A model generated the notes under the pieces. It was not told where the DNA came from. It was given only the letters and a program-made list of their open reading frames with translations, and did not search any database. Of a stretch of DNA of 64,000 nucleotides, positions 21,661 through 33,989 are shown piece after piece. Each line of letters opens with the position of its first letter. Position 1 is the stretch's first letter. This DNA comes from Moniliella sp. 'wahieum' (lineage: Eukaryota; Basidiomycota; Moniliellomycetes; Moniliellales; Moniliellaceae): contig RSEE01000036.1 in the NCBI GenBank assembly GCA_003971905.1, positions 372,001 to 436,000 of the forward strand, given 5' to 3'. Made by a program: the position numbers and the translations under genes.

Positions 21661-23830
21661 GAACTAGCATGCCACGTAGTGGACGAGCCCCGTCGAGGCA
21701 CTGTCGCCAGCCGGATTGGCACGCTGGCACACCACACCCAATTGGTTGTACAACTCGCTCCTAGCCGGTGAGCTCAAGCGCACGGTCGCAGCCAGGCACT
21801 GTCTCAAGCGGCTGTTCGAGGTGGTGGCGTTGCATGCGACGGACCAACGCCTCAAGAGTGCTGTGGCTTGTCACTTGAACACCAGCGGCCGTGTCCAGGG
21901 ATAGCGAGCAAAGTCGTCGACCATGACAGGCGCATCGCGTGCCCTCCCCGCCTGGACCGGGGATGTCGACGACAGCGAGGTGCAGGAGAGAGAAAGGGCG
22001 GCAGGTCCGCCCTCGGCCGGCCGTCGCTGGTTGGGGGGGCGCGCAGTGACTCGAGATAAGGCACAGGAAGCACAACCCATGACGACCGTACCAGGCCAAC
22101 GTCGCCAAGCGTGACGCGTTCCCCCACTGGCTCGTCCGACGTGAGCGCTGAGTGCGCGAAGTTGGTCGAGCGGCACATAGTGCCAGCGCGTGTGCGCATT
22201 CCGCACCTTGACCAGGGCTACATCGATCGTAGTGGGGTATAGGCGACTCTGGGGGTGGTGCAGGTAGGTGCGGGGGGGCGAGGAAAGGAATATGGTGTAG
22301 TGTCTCGGCAGCGAGACGCGTATATAGGTTCGCCTGCTCTTCATCTGAGGAAGACAGCTTGGCCGCCAGGAGTGATCCAGCTGCGGATGCCGGCGACCGA
22401 AAGATGACCTGGTCTGAAGAAATCTGTGGAGAACGAGGGACAGTAGAAGCTGTCTTCAGTTAAGAGGATGTGGATAGGGGGTCCAGGTTGTGTGGGGACA
22501 TAACAAGAGACGGTGCCAAAGCCCTCAGTGCCTGTGACCTGCCCCGTTTTCCACCGTGGCAGGCGCGCGGTGAGCACGAAGATGGATAACCACACTCTCG
22601 TCGTTATTGAATACGGATGGTTGGACACCTGAATCGTATCGCGCACACATAGGTTGTAGTTGGCTGAACGGACACCGTCTGGTCGAAATGCTGCAGGTCC
22701 AGAGAGATGGTGGGGATGGCAGCTACGGCATGTACCGACGAGGGCGTGTGAACTGACGTGAACGGACGGCGACGGGAGTTGCCGCGACGACGGCCAAGCC
22801 GCGCTGCCCGCGATGGGCTCCGTTTCCGCTCGCTGAGATGCGCACCGTGGTTATGGAGGGAGCAACAGTCGGGGGGGGAGGCAGACGTCGGCGTGCCGTG
22901 GCTCGATCGCCACAGGTAGCATTATCGAGCTCGCTTACAACCTTGCATAGAGATCGCTTTAGCCATTCTTGGTCTGTGACCCCCCCGCTCAGCATGGGCG
23001 CCAGCAGAGCTTTGTCCAGCTTAATCGTTGAGGTTAGCTCGGATTGCTGGACAGCCGTACAGTGGTGAACTCGTTTATAGGTACTGCCGACTGGATTTGG
23101 CACCCATGTCGAGGTGAATCACCTTCCTTAACAGATTATGCAGCTCCCGGTCTGAGACGGTGCCATACAAGTCACGCAGCACGTGAGAGTACGCGGAACC
23201 AAGAGCCGAGAATGGCCTGCGTAATGACTCATTGTCCATCGATGGGAGCAAGATGTTGGCCAGATGAGTGTCCAGACTCTTATTGTATCCCTTCAGGGCC
23301 CTATCTTGCTCTAAATGTTCACGCGCTGGATGATCCCAAGCCGGGGAACGAAAAGTGTAGTGCACATGCGAAACGAACCATTAACATGCAGTTGCTCGTG
23401 GTAGGAACCACAGGACGAGTGGCTACGCGGGTGAGCTTGTCAGGGGGGAGGTCCCAAGGGTTCTTATCGTGGCATCAAGTTGGCCTCGAGAGACAGGTGG
23501 CGGCTTCGCCAGCAAGCCTTGTAAAGATCTGCATCGTCGAGTCGATGGAAAACCCGTGTGAGGTACCAACTTGTTGGAATTGCTCCAGGGCGAGATGCCG
23601 ATATTGAAAAGAGGGAAACGGGGCGAAGGACAACGTCATTGGCAATACGGAAGATGTCAGCCAGGACCCCGCCCGTTCCCTGGGAAGCTGATTGCGACTT
23701 CGGGATGGTTGTCGGCGATGTCGTGTGTGATAGCGACGAGTTGTGTGCGGAGCCCTTGTCGGGGGCGGAGTGATTGAGGGGTAGGTATGGAGAAGTCAAG
23801 GCATTCTGGGTGAGTGGGAAGGCACACGGA
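21660..23830 (-). mobile_element. Ty1/Copia LTR retrotransposon fossil, partial
   Basis: Read on the minus strand, fragments in family order resemble a Copia gag region (near 23.8-22.8 kb), then the gag-pre-integrase/integrase region of pol. Signs are a CASCALS-type cysteine pair and a VDDFARYPW word near 21.9-22.1 kb, typical of the integrase core in Copia elements. Reverse transcriptase and RNase H are not visible, and I could not identify matching terminal repeats. The copy is broken, with many breaks (of the order of ten), and appears truncated at its 3' end. The breaks look denser than in neighbouring host genes, suggesting an old insertion. Family assignment is from motif recall. Confidence 0.7.
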
Positions 23831-24461
23831 TTTCGATTGTAATTTTTGTTAGACAGAAGAAGTCAAGGTATTGGAGGGAGAACCTCTGGAGAAGTAGAAC
23901 AATGCAACCGCGACGATGGTGGTAGGTTGAAGTTGAGGTCTAAAGCTAAGGCTAAGACCCTCATGCCACACCCTGAGACAGGGAATCGAATACGCTAGGA
24001 GGGAGATACTGTAGGCTTCTCGGAAACCAAGTTAAGAAGGGGGCAAAGTGGGATAATCGATAAGGCGCCAAGTGTGGTCTGCGTACACAGGTTTCGACGG
24101 CATCAACACCTGGACTGTGATCTATACTGGCATTTTTTCCCCCGCGAGAACCACCTGCCGCACTAGTAGGCTCCTACGTTCCAACCTTAAGCCATCTCTA
24201 ACCGTTTGCAAGTGCTACCCTTTACTCTCTTGTGTTACGCTTGCCCACTTCCCTCCCTCGAGAGTAGTTATCAATCGACCTAGAAATGAAGTGTGAGAAG
24301 AGGTGAGCCGAATCAGATGCGCGAAACAAGAAACAAGCACAAGCAGGCGCCGACATGCGGGGCGCCAGCATCAACAACCGCGTTAGCTGAGAGGACGATA
24401 GCGACATAGCCTCTGACACAAAGGCATATCTTCGGCCGCCATCCTACCTGGTCCTAGCACC
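23831..24461. other. Region between the Copia fossil and the SEC14-like gene
   Basis: Lower GC than its surroundings and no gene. It may include leader or LTR remnants of the adjacent fossil, but no terminal repeat was recognised. Confidence 0.4.
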
Positions 24462-26051
24462 TTAGCCTTTACGCTCGCTTTGCACCTCCTTACGACGAAT
24501 GCGCGCCAACGTCAGGTGCGACGGCCGACAGTGGGGCTTGGTACAGCTCAACCGAGGTGTGCTCATGCACCCGGTTGCCCATGCGCCGGTGGAGGTACGC
24601 GTGATACGACTCGGGCCACGGCCCGGCATTGGCCACCGTGCACCAGCCGCCAGGAACGGCCGGGGGCCGTGTGCCAGCTTGCTGGAGCGGTGTGGTAGGT
24701 TGGGTGCCCGAGGGGACAAAGCTGGGTGCCGAGGCGGTCGTTGCAACAGAAGCGGTCGACTCGAGCGAGAGGGCGTCGAGGTGCTGGTCCAGCACGCGGC
24801 ACTTGCTGCCTTCTGCAGCTGAGGTCGGTCAGACGGGACGATACACTGTTCCCGCCTGTCTGGCTGTCCCCCGCTGGCGAGCCGCCGAGCTGGGTCGTCG
24901 GCGCATGGTCGGCGCACGTGCACGTTCCCCCCAAGTGAACCGGCAAGTTTTCAGCGGGAATGTATTCGAGCAAGATGGATTTGTAGTCGCCGCCCGAATA
25001 TCAATCTTCTCCGTGTTCCAGCTGGAAGCCATGCCTTGATGTAACCAAACATGGTGGCAAACACCCAAGGAGCATTGATGATCTGCACGCGACCCGACAG
25101 TTCGGGGAAGTTGTTGTCGAGAATACCAAGCAAGGCTTGGAGCTGCGCTTCATTGCCCAAAACGTGCCGAGCCCCAAGCCCTGGATATTGACAATCATCA
25201 AGTTGTCCGCGACCGGCCGCGGCACCTGCGTTGACGCGCACGCATACTGGTACCGTATGGCCGATTCGAGCGCGACGGAGAACTTGGTCACAATGTCAGC
25301 TGGGGTCACTTTGTTAAAGATGGCGGTTGTGTTGATACCAGCCAAGTCTTGGATAAACACGGGGCGACCCAGCTTGTCGGTCTTGTGAAAGTACATTCGC
25401 CAACCCAACTCACTCACCGCCCCCTCCTCAGGCCAGGACCAGCCCGAGGCCAACTTGTCCTCCAGCGCAAGTGGTGGCACGCCAGCGTACGACGCCTTGT
25501 CCAACGCCGCCTGCGCCGCCGCCCGCTCCGGACCCGACGCTGGCACCACCGGCGGCGCATCGTACTTCCACTGATGGGCGCGCACGTACATATCCACCGC
25601 CCGCCCCACATTCCACTCCCGCGCCCGTAGCCATCGCAGGAGGTGGACACGTTGCTGCACTACCACCGGCTGCGACCCCCCGAGCCTCCACCTCGGGGGC
25701 AGGAGGACCGTCATGGGGGGCCCCGGGAAGCTGGCCATTCACCAGGCCAGGCAAGGTTGGTCACCGCAGCTTGGCGCACCACGGCAGCGGGCACAACCGC
25801 ATCATAGGGTGTGGGGAAGGCGGAGCTGTTTCTTGTCGTACAGCGCATAACAAACTGGGCCAAGAGGGATTCTGTCGTGGGGTCAGGTTGCCCACGTGGC
25901 CCGAGGGGATGGTGAAGGCTTTGACATGGCGGTCGTTGGCGTACGGGTCAGGGGGGGGAAGAGAGAAGGAGCTAGGTGCCGGCGAGGACTTGGACGAAGC
26001 GGCACTGGATCCAGCTGTCAATGAAGATTTGGGAGACGGAAGAGTAGACAT
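24462..26051 (-). CDS. Sec14-type CRAL-TRIO lipid transfer protein (frame-broken)
   Basis: Sec14 proteins exchange phosphatidylinositol and phosphatidylcholine and support Golgi and phosphoinositide metabolism. The start at 26051 gives MSTLPSPKSS and a Ser/Pro leader, then FTIPSGHVGNLT, the typical opening of the CRAL-TRIO-N helices. LLRWLRAREWNVGRAVDMYV follows near 25650. The lipid-binding domain shows WRMYFHKTDKLGRPVFIQDL, FNKVTPADIVTKFSVALESA, NLMIVNIQGLGLGTFW, then in another frame ALLGILDNNFPELSGRVQII, NAPWVFATMFGYIKAWL and LLEYIPAENLPVHLGGTCTC. This matches the Sec14 order through its gate helix and the ENLP..LGG..C signature. The C-terminal tail (SLESTASVATTASAPSFVPS, GGWCTVANAGPW) is low complexity and its stop is uncertain, at 24490 or 24462. 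Frame breaks lie near 25740-25760, 25150, 25020 and 24900. Confidence 0.88.
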
Positions 26052-27067
26052 GTCTGTTGGGATGAGAGGGCGTGCGAGGGGTGGCGCGGCTGAGGCGAGA
26101 GGAGAAGAGAGGAGATGAATCAAGAAGGCCAAAACATGAGGGGGAATGAAAAGACCCGAGAGGAGAGGCGATGAAATGAGGTGCGAAGGAGATGGAGAGT
26201 GAATAGCGGGACGAGGGCGACTGGGCGAGTGGGCTGCAGGGGCGAGGAGAAGGAGGGGAAAGCAGAAGGCAGTGGCATGAAGACAACCAAGAGGGGATCC
26301 TCCCGTCAAGAGAAGAAAAGCGAACTGCAGCCATGCCGTATCGATTATGGACGGTCGATTATCGATCAAGTTGTGGTGTGACATGTGACATGTGGCATGT
26401 CAAACGGAGGATGGGCGGTGTCGATGATCGATGATCTCTTCCGCGGCCAGAGCGCCACAGAGCCCACCCCGAGCGTCCGCGGATCCTCCATCATCGGTTA
26501 CTCAGTACTCCCGAACGGGAGCGAGTCAGTCCAGGTCGGAGCACGGTGTCAGTCCAGTCTGAGAACTCAGACTGCCCATGGGAGTCCGAATACAGAGACT
26601 CTGTGCTCGGTTGCCCAGCACCGGCAGGCTGCGTGGGGACTGCCCCCGTGGCTGCTCTGCCTGCGCTCGCACTTCGCATCTGTGTCTGGGCCATCGATGA
26701 CATGTGACACATGATGCATGACGCGGTTTACACTGCCGCACCACTGGTGTGCGAGAGGACAGCGTGCTTACGGCATGCGCTTGGCGTATGAGGACAGAGT
26801 TGCGTGGCCATCTATTCAATCACCTGAGCCTGTAGCCAGCTGGCTCCTCCAGACCCACCGTGCTGAATCGTCCCACTATCCCCGCCACGGGCCACCACCC
26901 TCCCACCCCCTGGCCAATCCGCCCTCGCGCATTCGCCCGCCATCACTTGATTGCTACCGGCTAGTCCCTCCTTCCCGCCGTATCACCTCACACCGAGCAG
27001 AGTAGCCTACAGCGCCTGGGGTTCATTTCGATAGAGTCAGGCCAGCGCCGAGCAGCACCGCTCGCGC
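26052..27067. other. Intergenic region between SEC14-like gene and ATP1 3' end
   Basis: Includes the SEC14-like promoter. Notable are TGACATGTGACATG words at 26378-26400 and 26696-26722, and TCGATGATCGATGATC at 26421-26436. No gene found. Confidence 0.55.
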
Positions 27068-28794
<1,727 letters not shown>

Positions 28795-29418
28795 GGTTGT
28801 CAGAGCCAGGCTGGTGGGGGGGTGGTTCGTAGCCAAGAAAGCCGTGGCGGCCAATGACGAGAAGAACGGCGCACGGCCGGGCGGCGGCGCACTGCCCGTC
28901 TGCCAGCGATGCAGGCCGGCCGCCGCCAGACTGGCCCCCCGCTGCGGTGGAGGCGGCCCCGTGCGGGCAGTGCTGGCAGGTGCTGGCAGGTGCTGGCAGG
29001 CCGCCGCCAGCCACTCGCAGCAACGGCGCAGCACCACACTGCCCCCCTGCCGCCCCAGCATGCGCCTTACGTGAGCAGTGGCTTAGAAATGGGCCGCAGG
29101 CACAGCGACGACGCCAGGGGCAAGCAACCCTACTGTGCGTCAGCAGCTGCGCTCCTGTTCGGTGCATCTGTCCGGCGCTTGCCCCCAGGAGTGTAGCCTG
29201 GTCGTCGCGGTCATCGCCGGTCGGCGGAGACGCTGCCGGGATCGGATCGATCAACAATCTGATCTAGCGCCGCTCCTGCTGGCAGCCCCGTCTCGCGTCT
29301 GGCATTCTACAATCGCAGCAGGCATGTGAGAGGCATCGTAACGCGTAACGCTTTTTTCTTCTTTTCTTTGTGGGGATGCTGGCTGCCGCGGGGAAGCCAG
29401 ACCAGACCAGATACATAC
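28795..29418. other. ATP1 promoter / SEC61 downstream region
   Basis: Roughly 0.6 kb between two minus-strand genes. It holds TGCTGGCAGG three times in tandem (28971-29000) and one ACGCGT at 29341. No gene recognised. Confidence 0.6.
28971..29000. repeat. TGCTGGCAGG decamer, three tandem copies
   Basis: Three exact 10-base copies are visible, about 180 bases upstream of the ATP1 start. Confidence 0.9.
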
Positions 29419-30841
29419 TCAGCCCATCAGATCGCCCAACGCATTCATCTCGGGTCCCCCCGATTCGCGCAAGCCCATCTCAAAGTACGAGTAGATCGTT
29501 GTCACAGCCATCAGGATGCCTGTGCCCGACCCAAACGCGCCAATCAGGTCGGCCGCGACCGAGAGCGCACCGATGGTCGCCCCGCCCCAAGCAGCAGCAG
29601 TAGGGATGATTTTCTTCAGCTCCTTGTACATCGATCCATCCCGGTGGCCGGCCATGACCATGCCATTGTCCTTCAACTGCTTGGCCACGTCCCGCGGGCC
29701 CGAGCCCGACACGTCAATCCACGCCTTGGAGATCAGAGCGCACATGACCAGGGTAAACGCGACATTGACCAGGGTGTGGATCGGATCCTTGGCCGCCTCA
29801 GAGAGAGACGTAGGGGGGGAGAGGTAGTAGGACAGGCCACCGATGGAGCTGGGGCGAGTCGTCCAGCGGCTCCCATACGCCGCAGACGCACCAGCAGATG
29901 CGAGGGGAAGCGGGAGGCGAGCATTTGCGAAATGATAAACACATTGCTCGTGAGTGCTGGTAAGCATAATGGGCATGTTGGATGTGTAGAAGAGCTTGAC
30001 GGGATAGCGACCCTGTTGGCCGCGGAAGCGGACCGACTTGATTGGATCTCAACCCGGAAACCTTGGAGGTAAATGACAGCAAGGAAGACAACAGCGTAGC
30101 CAGTAGGTTCATCACATTGGGCAGGCGCTCACGGAAAAAGGCCTCCTTCAGCGCACGCGTCTTGTCGTTCCAAGTAAAGAGCAGATGCACCAAGGCCACC
30201 AAGGCGCCTTCAAACTCGGGTCCGCGGCCTGTGTTCACTGTGGTGGGGCTGAATGCCTTCCAGACAATGCTTTCGCAAATGTTGGTGGCAATGAACAGAC
30301 TGATGCCGGAGCCCAGACCATAGCCTTTGACCAGGAGCTCGTCCAGCAGGATCACAATCAGTCCAGCCACAACAAGCTGGAGGATGAGCAGGAGGCACAC
30401 GCCCGCCCCAAGCTGTGAGGGGGGGCCATACAGACCCGACAGGACATACACCGTAGCCTGACCAAGCGAGATGAGAATGGCGAAGAGTTTCTGGGCACCG
30501 CCAAACAGGGCGCGGTCCTCCTTGAGGCTAAGTCGACTTCGATCAGGTTGGCGCCGGCGAGCAGCTGCATGATCATGCCCGAGGTAATAATCGGACTGAT
30601 GCCCAGTTCCATCAAGGTTCCGCGGTTGGAAGCGAGAATGACACGCATCCAGTAGAGGGTCGGAGCTGTCGGAAGACATGATGCCGTAGAGCGGGATCTG
30701 GGACGAAACGAGAAAGATGCCCAGTACAATCGCGGTCCACAGCACACGACTTTGGAAGGGGACCTTGCGTTCAGGGGCGGCCACCTCGGGTAGGACACCC
30801 ATAAAAGGACGCACGAGCGCCAAGAAGCGAAACGAACTCAT
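29419..30841 (-). CDS. SEC61: Sec61 alpha, ER protein translocation channel (frame-broken)
   Basis: Sec61 alpha forms the ten-helix channel for protein entry into the ER. ATG 30841 begins [20 protein letters not shown] with the first cytosolic helix, then [20 protein letters not shown] (TM1) and [15 protein letters not shown] second frame supplies [20 protein letters not shown] (plug and TM2b). Later come [60 protein letters not shown] (TM5) and the cytosolic loop. Next are [12 protein letters not shown]-type TM7 sequence and the C-terminal [40 protein letters not shown] and [16 protein letters not shown]. The end is [11 protein letters not shown] at 29419-29421. No intron is needed. Frame changes occur near 30660, 30540 and 30030-30050 and again within 29930-29980. 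Length and order match yeast Sec61. Confidence 0.95.
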
Positions 30842-31647
30842 CCTCTCCCCACGTTGAAATCAGAGGCCAGAGGTGGCGGAGATATGGGCAGGTGGTGGTG
30901 GTAGTCCAGTGACTAGTGACTTGTCTTCGCCATCCTCCTCGGGGCGGCCTTGGGCCCCGCGTACCACACCGCACCACGTGGCCGTTCTGGCATTCCAGCT
31001 CCGGCCCAACCCTACTGCAGATGGCACGTGACATGCATGACATGTGACCGCCACGGCTCCGTTCTTGCTCGATGGACAGGTGGTCAGTGACGATCACTGA
31101 CCAGGCCGGAGAAGGGCGGCAGGGAAGAAAAGCTCACGATGAAGAGGTCTGTTTTTATCCGTGACCAGGTACCTGTGGCACCTCACTAACAGCTTTAAGG
31201 GCTTTCGCGGAAACGCACCTGCAATAGATGGGCCACACACAGTGCCTAGTGCACAGCGATGCTTTGCAGTGTCTCTAATAGTGAGAGTGAGGACGTGGGA
31301 CGAGGATAGATGATGCAGGGTTGTACGGGACTATTATTCCACGAGAGGAGCCCACATATATATCGGGCGCAACAAGGATGTGGCAGGAGTCGGATAGAGA
31401 CAGCGTCGAAAGTGATGTGTAATAGGATCAGGTAGCTACATGCGTGAAGGGTACTAGCTTAACGAAAAGCGGGACTGGAAGGAGGCGGGATCTACAGGGG
31501 AAAAATAAACACAGTTGCCAACCACAGAGCTAGGCACCTACCACTCACAAATGGGCGGTAATCGCGTCGCAGGACCAAGCTTGCCCCGCTCTTCATCCCA
31601 CAGACCTTCACTGAGAAGCAAGCCATGAACATGCTCATCCGGGTCGG
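30842..31647. other. SEC61 promoter and epoxide hydrolase 3' flank
   Basis: The first 250 bases contain CACGTG (30977-30982) and CACGTGACATGCATGACATGTGACC (two overlapping words, 31024-31048), about 180 bases before the SEC61 start. 31100-31640 is relatively AT-rich and gene-free; no repeat identity could be assigned. Confidence 0.55.
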
Positions 31648-33112
31648 TTAGGAGAAACCCGATGGGGAGAAGGCAGCGCGAAGGTGGCTGGTGAGTACTT
31701 CAGGGACCTCCATGGCAGGAAAGTGGCCCCCCGTATCAGCTTGCGCAGCCCAGACCAAATTGCTTCGGGCCTGGATCGAGCCCAGACTGGGTCCCCCCTC
31801 TCTGGGGAAGCGACTAAAGCCAAGCGGTTGCTTCACATACAGTGCCGATCGTGCTAGCAGCGCAGCACTGTCGGGGTTGAGGCTGAATGGCAAAAAGCTG
31901 GTCCCGATGCAGCCGGTTTGCCAATAGAGCGTCATGGTAGACAAAAACTTGGTCAAGCTCAACTGTGAGCGACGAGGATCAGGGACAGTATCGAGTGCGT
32001 CAAGGCTCTCTTGGTCCGTCAACAAGGTTGGGTGACCGCGCTTGTGTACGACAAAAGGCCCGCAGGAGAGTCCAGCAGGGCATGCATCACCGCGCCCGGT
32101 CGGTACTTTTGGATATAGTAATGCGCCCATTTTGCCTGCTTCTTCTAACCACAGAATGGGGTCAGCAACAAGATTGGTTTGGTCTGAGAAAGTCGTATGC
32201 TCGAGAAGGGAAACCCCCGTACCTTTTGCTTTGCATTAGCCATTGCCTCCCTGCGTGCACCTGGAGTGGTGCTTGGCCCGCGTTCTGGGCATGTTCAGTT
32301 CGCCTCCTGGAAACGAACTGAGATGCACAGCTTTGACCGCGGTGCCAGGCAAATTGGCAAGGACGCAGGCATGCAAGGATCCCCAGTCGGTGCCATGCAC
32401 GGCATAGCCCAACCAACTGCTGCTGCTTCCGCCTTGCCCGTACCCAAGTCCATACATGAGTGCGTTGAGGATGCGTGCGTACCCAAACACGTCCCCTACG
32501 TAATGCTTGGTCGAAGGAGGAGGAGTGCTCCACACGAATCCAGGAAGAGAAGGAATGACCACATGGAACGCAGGGTCAGAAGGGTCGCCTGCCCTTGCAA
32601 CATCAGTTAGTATACGTGAACTCTTACTTTTTGACCATACTAACGGAGCGGAAAGGAGACATACGTGGGTTGGTCAATGGTTCAACCAAATCCCAAAATT
32701 CAAAGAAGGACGAGGGCCAACCATGGAGCAGAAGAAGGGGAATCGCATCCGGTCGGGGAGAGCGCCGATGGACAAAATGCAACTGGGAGCACCAGTCAAT
32801 GTCGGCGATGTAGTGTGGGTGCTGTTGCAAGCGCGCCTGCAAGGCGTCAAAGTCGAACGAATTGGACCAGTAGGCCAACTGGGCCCGCAACTTTGTAGGA
32901 TCAGGCGCTTGGCGCCGGTGTGGCATATCGCCCGGGAGGTGGTTCCACGGTAACGTCCCTTCTGCCCGATCCAGACGAGCAATGACAGGATTGAGCCGCA
33001 AGCGCAGGTCATCGACCATGCGCGAGCTGACCCGAGGTTCAAACGGCTTCAGCTTCCGCACAGCGGGAACAGGCTCTGAGAGTGCGTTTTCAGTAGTCCA
33101 CTGTTCAGCCAT
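31648..33112 (-). CDS. Epoxide hydrolase, microsomal/EHN type
   Basis: These alpha/beta hydrolases open epoxides to diols, commonly for detoxification or lipid metabolism. ATG 33112 begins MAEQWTTENALSEPVPAVRK and an EHN domain (KLKPFEPRVSSRMVDDLRLR, LAYWSNSFDFDALQARLQQH). Then come LHFVHRRSP and LLLLHGWPSSFFEFWDLVEP, whose HGWP is the oxyanion motif. An intron at about 32594-32668 (GTATGT to GGGCAG) leads to VVIPSLPGFVWSTPPP. YAVHGTDWGSLHACVL near 32390 holds the nucleophile Asp (G-x-D-W-G), and AAQADTGGHFPAMEVPEVLT near 31700 holds the catalytic His (GHFPA). The end is AAFSPSGFS, TAA at 31648-31650. One or two frame changes lie near 32240-32130. There is no signal peptide or membrane anchor at the N-terminus, so it may be soluble. 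Confidence 0.9.
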
Positions 33113-33989
33113 GGGTGTGAGTGTGTGGGTGTAGGTGTGGTAGGGGCAAGGAAGAATGGGTCACAACCGTCGAGATTGGGTGGGCTGCTCTCCAATAATA
33201 TGCACAGCGCCGTTCCGGGGCGTTTGTCCTTTGCCCCTCCCCTGCGCGCAATAAAGCACCCCAGTACAGCAGGCGGCGCTCGTTCCCTGTACTCGTTACG
33301 TAAATGCTTGGTACCTGGGTAGTCAACGCCAGCCCAACAAAAAGGCCAGAGAGAGAAGCGTTTGGCCACCCACGCCCACCGCGGCCGCCAAATACCTTCC
33401 CACGACGGCTGGTCCGCGCATCCGCCGCGTGGGAACCTTGCGGGACGCGAGGGTCCCTTGGGCCCAAACTACTTCAAGCATCATGCATCAACCCTCAAGC
33501 TTCAAGCTTCAAGCTTCAAGCTTCATACTTCGCACGTGATACTGTGATGCCATCTCTCAGCTGTGGACCCATTCATGGCTCTGGCTTCCTCCTGGCCGTA
33601 CTGAGTGTCGCCAGCGCATCCATTAATTTCCTTCACTTTACGGCCTTGACGTTGAAAGGAAAACAAACGCAACTGTAAACGGGATGGTACAAAAGAAGAG
33701 TACATTTTGATAGGTGTTTTTGATGGTAGGAGTTCCTTTGAGACCAAGGATAGTAGAATCAAGGATTCTAACAAGAAGCGGTCCCACCTGGCAATGCGGG
33801 ACCAGCGCACCTGCATGGGAAGGTGGTGAGAGGGGATGGGGTAACCGAGGGGTAATCGAAATGGAAGGATAGGCAGCAGAAGGAATGTAAAAGTAGAGAG
33901 TTGAGAACGTTGAGATAGTAGGTGTCGATCAAGTCGGAGCGAGCGAAACAGCGTACAGCCGCCATGGTCCGAGCACAATGAAAGGAAAC
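33113..33989. other. Intergenic region between epoxide hydrolase and MAPK genes
   Basis: Holds four CAAGCTT heptamers (33496-33523) and AT-richer sequence towards the MAPK 3' end. No gene recognised. The boundary with the MAPK tail is uncertain. Confidence 0.5.
33496..33523. repeat. CAAGCTT heptamer, four tandem copies
   Basis: Four exact copies are visible. The same unit recurs twice in tandem at 42083-42096. Confidence 0.9.

Noticed and set aside
33496-33523. CRISPR-like array
   Set aside because: Units are contiguous heptamers without spacers, in a eukaryotic genome.
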